The notes beneath the pieces were generated by a model, which saw only the letters and a list, made by a program, of their open reading frames with translations, was not told where the DNA came from and did no database searches. A DNA stretch of 26,794 bases from contig DPPH01000218.1 of assembly GCA_003539375.1 (NCBI GenBank), positions 1 to 26,794 on the forward strand, read 5' to 3'. Below, in pieces: positions 25,465 through 26,794 of this stretch. The number at the start of each line of letters is the position of its first letter. The first letter of the stretch is position 1. The translations under genes were made by a program, and so were the position numbers. This DNA comes from Clostridiales bacterium. Lineage in GTDB: Bacteria; Bacillota; Clostridia; Tissierellales; Dethiosulfatibacteraceae.

Positions 25465-25898
25465 TAAAAAAATATTTGATAGTAAATAAAAAAATACTGC
25501 CAGAAGTATATGAAAAGGTAATAGAAGCAAGAAAAATAATTAACGAAGATAAAAATAAGAATATAAGTGAAGCAGTAAAGGAAGTAGGTATTAGTAGAAG
25601 TACATATTATAAGTATAAAGACTATGTTTTTTCACCATCAGAAAATACAATTGGTAGAATGGCAGTATTTTCAATGATGTTAGCTCATAAAAAAGGTGTT
25701 TTGTCAAAAGTTATAAATAACATATCAGATCATAATGCTAATATACTAACCATCAACCAGACAATTCCTATAAATGAAAAAGCTAATGTCAATCTTTCTT
25801 TAGACGTATCTGGTGTAGATATTGCGTTAGATGAAATGATAAATAATATTAAAGAAATTGCTGGAGTATTATCCTTTGATTTATTGTCAATTGAGTAA
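25461..25898 (+). CDS. UPF0735/PheB-like HTH-ACT protein
   Basis: 145 aa, TTG start sharing TTGA with the thrB stop; AGGAGG lies 8 bases upstream. Residues about 35-52 (ISEAVKEVGISRSTYYKYK) form a helix-turn-helix-like segment and residues about 70-145 an ACT domain (MMLAHKKGVLSKVINNIS, then ANILTINQTIP), which usually binds amino acids. The Bacillus relative PheB sits near thr genes as well. Its position at the end of thrC-thrB suggests an amino-acid-sensing regulator, perhaps of this operon; no target is proven. Confidence 0.88.
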   Translation: MIKKYLIVNKKILPEVYEKVIEARKIINEDKNKNISEAVKEVGISRSTYYKYKDYVFSPSENTIGRMAVFSMMLAHKKGVLSKVINNISDHNANILTINQTIPINEKANVNLSLDVSGVDIALDEMINNIKEIAGVLSFDLLSIE

Positions 25899-25914
25899 AT
25901 TTTTTAAATAAAAA

Positions 25915-25943
25915 TTGACATTAATGTAACATTATGCTATATT
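25915..25943 (+). promoter_or_regulatory. Strong predicted promoter for the his leader
   Basis: TTGACA (25915-25920), a 17-base spacer and TATATT (25938-25943), preceded by TGC, an extended -10. Expected start near 25950, leaving a leader of about 220 bases before hisZ. Confidence 0.75.
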
Positions 25944-25972
25944 ATATTTAATTCAAAATAAGGAAGATAATT

Positions 25973-26029
25973 ATGATTGTATTTTACAAAAAAATTAAAA
26001 AATTAAATAAGGTTCATCATCATAGTTGA
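25973..26029 (+). CDS. His-rich leader peptide of the hisZ attenuator
   Basis: An 18-residue frame, MIVFYKKIKKLNKVHHHS, with AGGAAG 6 bases before the ATG and a TGA stop. Three consecutive CAT histidine codons lie at 26015-26023, near the end. It stands between a strong promoter and a terminator in front of a histidine biosynthesis gene, the arrangement of a leader peptide whose translation senses charged tRNA-His. It overlaps no larger frame. Too short to be recognised by homology; the call rests on position and the His run. Confidence 0.75.
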   Translation: MIVFYKKIKKLNKVHHHS

Positions 26030-26040
26030 GGGTTTGTTTC

Positions 26041-26146
26041 GTGAACAGTAGTTCATAGATGCAAGCTCTATTAGTGCTTAGAAGACTGCATCTATGATGG
26101 AAAGTGAAATTGTAGCCATACAGATGTAAGTCTGTGTGGCTTTTTT
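26041..26146 (+). promoter_or_regulatory. Predicted histidine transcription attenuator (mutually exclusive hairpins)
   Basis: Segment 1 TCATAGATGCA (26053-26063) pairs perfectly with segment 2 TGCATCTATGA (26087-26097). Segment 2, extended to 26100, can instead pair with segment 3, CCATACAGATG (26116-26126): CATCT-AGATG plus ATGG-CCAT with a small internal loop. Segment 3 also forms the left arm of the terminator. A small hairpin, GTGAAC-AGTA-GTTCAT (26041-26056), competes for the edge of segment 1. The His codons plus AG (CATCATAG, 26018-26025) are also fully complementary to CTATGATG (26092-26099) in segment 2. Confidence 0.7.
26114..26146 (+). terminator. Attenuator terminator before hisZ
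   Basis: AGCCATACAGA (26114-26124) pairs with TCTGTGTGGCT (26131-26141), one G-U pair, 6-base loop, followed by a run of six Ts ending at 26146. Confidence 0.85.
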
Positions 26147-26168
26147 AATATAAAAAATAGGAGGAAAA

Positions 26169-26794
26169 ATGAAATTTAAAAACATATCAGAGGAAATGGA
26201 ATTTTCTCAAAAAAGATATAATTTAAGAAAAGATATTGAGAATTTGTTTATTGAAAAAAACTATACTAATTATGAAACAAATATAATTGAAGAAGTAAAG
26301 GAAAACCTACCAGCAGACATTCAGTTTGAAGATGAACAAACTGTTAAAATAATAGGCGGAAACGGTAAAATATCAGTTCTTTCAAGAGATATCACAACGA
26401 ATCTGTTAAATAATATTTTACCAAATTGGGAAAGAGAAAATAATTTGAAATTATTTTACTACGGAAAAACTTTCAAAAATACTAATAGTAAAATTCTTGA
26501 AAATAGACAAATGGGAGCGGAATGTATAGGTGTTGATACCATAGATTCTGATAAAGAAATAATACAGTTGATAACTTCAATAATGAGCAAGTATAAGGAT
26601 AATTATATAATAGAAATTGGTACTTCAGAATATTTAAAAGGAATTTTAAACGAATTTTATTTAGATAATACAGAATATAAAACTATAATCAATCTAATTA
26701 ATAAAAAGAATATAGAAGATTTGAAAATTTATATGAAAAAATTTGAAAACAGTCCCAGTAAAGAGGCTCTCCTTAGTATAATTAACATGAGAGG
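26169..26794 (+). CDS. hisZ: ATP phosphoribosyltransferase regulatory subunit (partial, runs off window)
   Basis: About 208 residues, open to the window end. ATG with TAGGAGG upstream. The sequence is histidyl-tRNA-synthetase-like: LSRDITTNLL corresponds to the motif around the conserved Arg-Asp, FYYGKTFKN to motif 2, and ENRQMGAECIG to the conserved Q-x-GAE-x-IG segment. The divergence from true HisRS and the attenuator upstream favour HisZ, which partners short-form HisG in the first step of histidine synthesis. A diverged HisS is the alternative. The remaining his genes probably lie beyond the window. Confidence 0.85.
   Translation, partial: MKFKNISEEMEFSQKRYNLRKDIENLFIEKNYTNYETNIIEEVKENLPADIQFEDEQTVKIIGGNGKISVLSRDITTNLLNNILPNWERENNLKLFYYGKTFKNTNSKILENRQMGAECIGVDTIDSDKEIIQLITSIMSKYKDNYIIEIGTSEYLKGILNEFYLDNTEYKTIINLINKKNIEDLKIYMKKFENSPSKEALLSIINMR

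Noticed and set aside
25899..26168. T-box riboswitch before hisZ
   Set aside because: No T-box motif, specifier stem-loop or AGTA/GGTGG elements in the expected order; the leader-peptide model explains the elements better.

Overview
The window is AT-rich chromosomal DNA with short intergenic gaps, strong GGAGG-type ribosome binding sites and frequent TTG starts. Gene content points to an anaerobic low-GC Firmicute of the Clostridia/Tissierellia type: flavin-dependent ThyX, L27 with a cleavable N-terminal extension plus its protease Prp, the TIGR03960/TIGR03936 gene pair, PduL, HisZ and a UPF0735 ACT protein. This assignment rests on gene families and base composition only. I see no phage, transposon, CRISPR, rRNA or tRNA genes. 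Apart from the 371-base gap at 14831-15201, which holds the cobalamin riboswitch, no gene-free stretch exceeds 300 bases.

Layout. 68-4814: a small clostridial protein of unknown function, a membrane-anchored MltG-like protein without a catalytic domain (minus strand), an RluA pseudouridine synthase, DNA polymerase IV and a uridine-kinase-like nucleoside kinase that lacks the usual TGS domain. 4824-6590 (minus strand): RodA and a LUD-domain protein. 6675-11968: a possible remnant of endonuclease IV, the two radical-SAM-linked genes (TIGR03960, TIGR03936), then an L21 leader with rplU, prp, rpmA, obg and yhbY. yhbY appears to start at ATT. 11989-14830: a TetR regulator, ThyX and FolC. 14950-18494: a cobalamin riboswitch with terminator, then btuF-btuC-btuD for B12 uptake; BtuD carries an extra C-terminal domain. 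18552-21662: a TIGR01906 membrane protein, then aroC and aroA of the shikimate pathway. 21664-22947: a promoter, then pduL and deoC. 23027-25898: a promoter, then thrC-thrB and an HTH-ACT protein. 25915-26794: a promoter, a short leader peptide with three consecutive His codons, mutually exclusive hairpins, a terminator, and the start of hisZ, which runs off the window.

How the parts work together. Prp and L27 form an enzyme-substrate pair: L27 begins with the ten-residue extension that Prp removes. Obg and YhbY are ribosome assembly factors in the same group. The btu operon is controlled by the vitamin it imports. The aro, thr and his genes make this end of the window rich in amino-acid biosynthesis. 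The most notable element is the region ahead of hisZ, which has every part of a ribosome-mediated transcription attenuator of the enterobacterial his type, in a lineage where his genes are more usually controlled by T-boxes.
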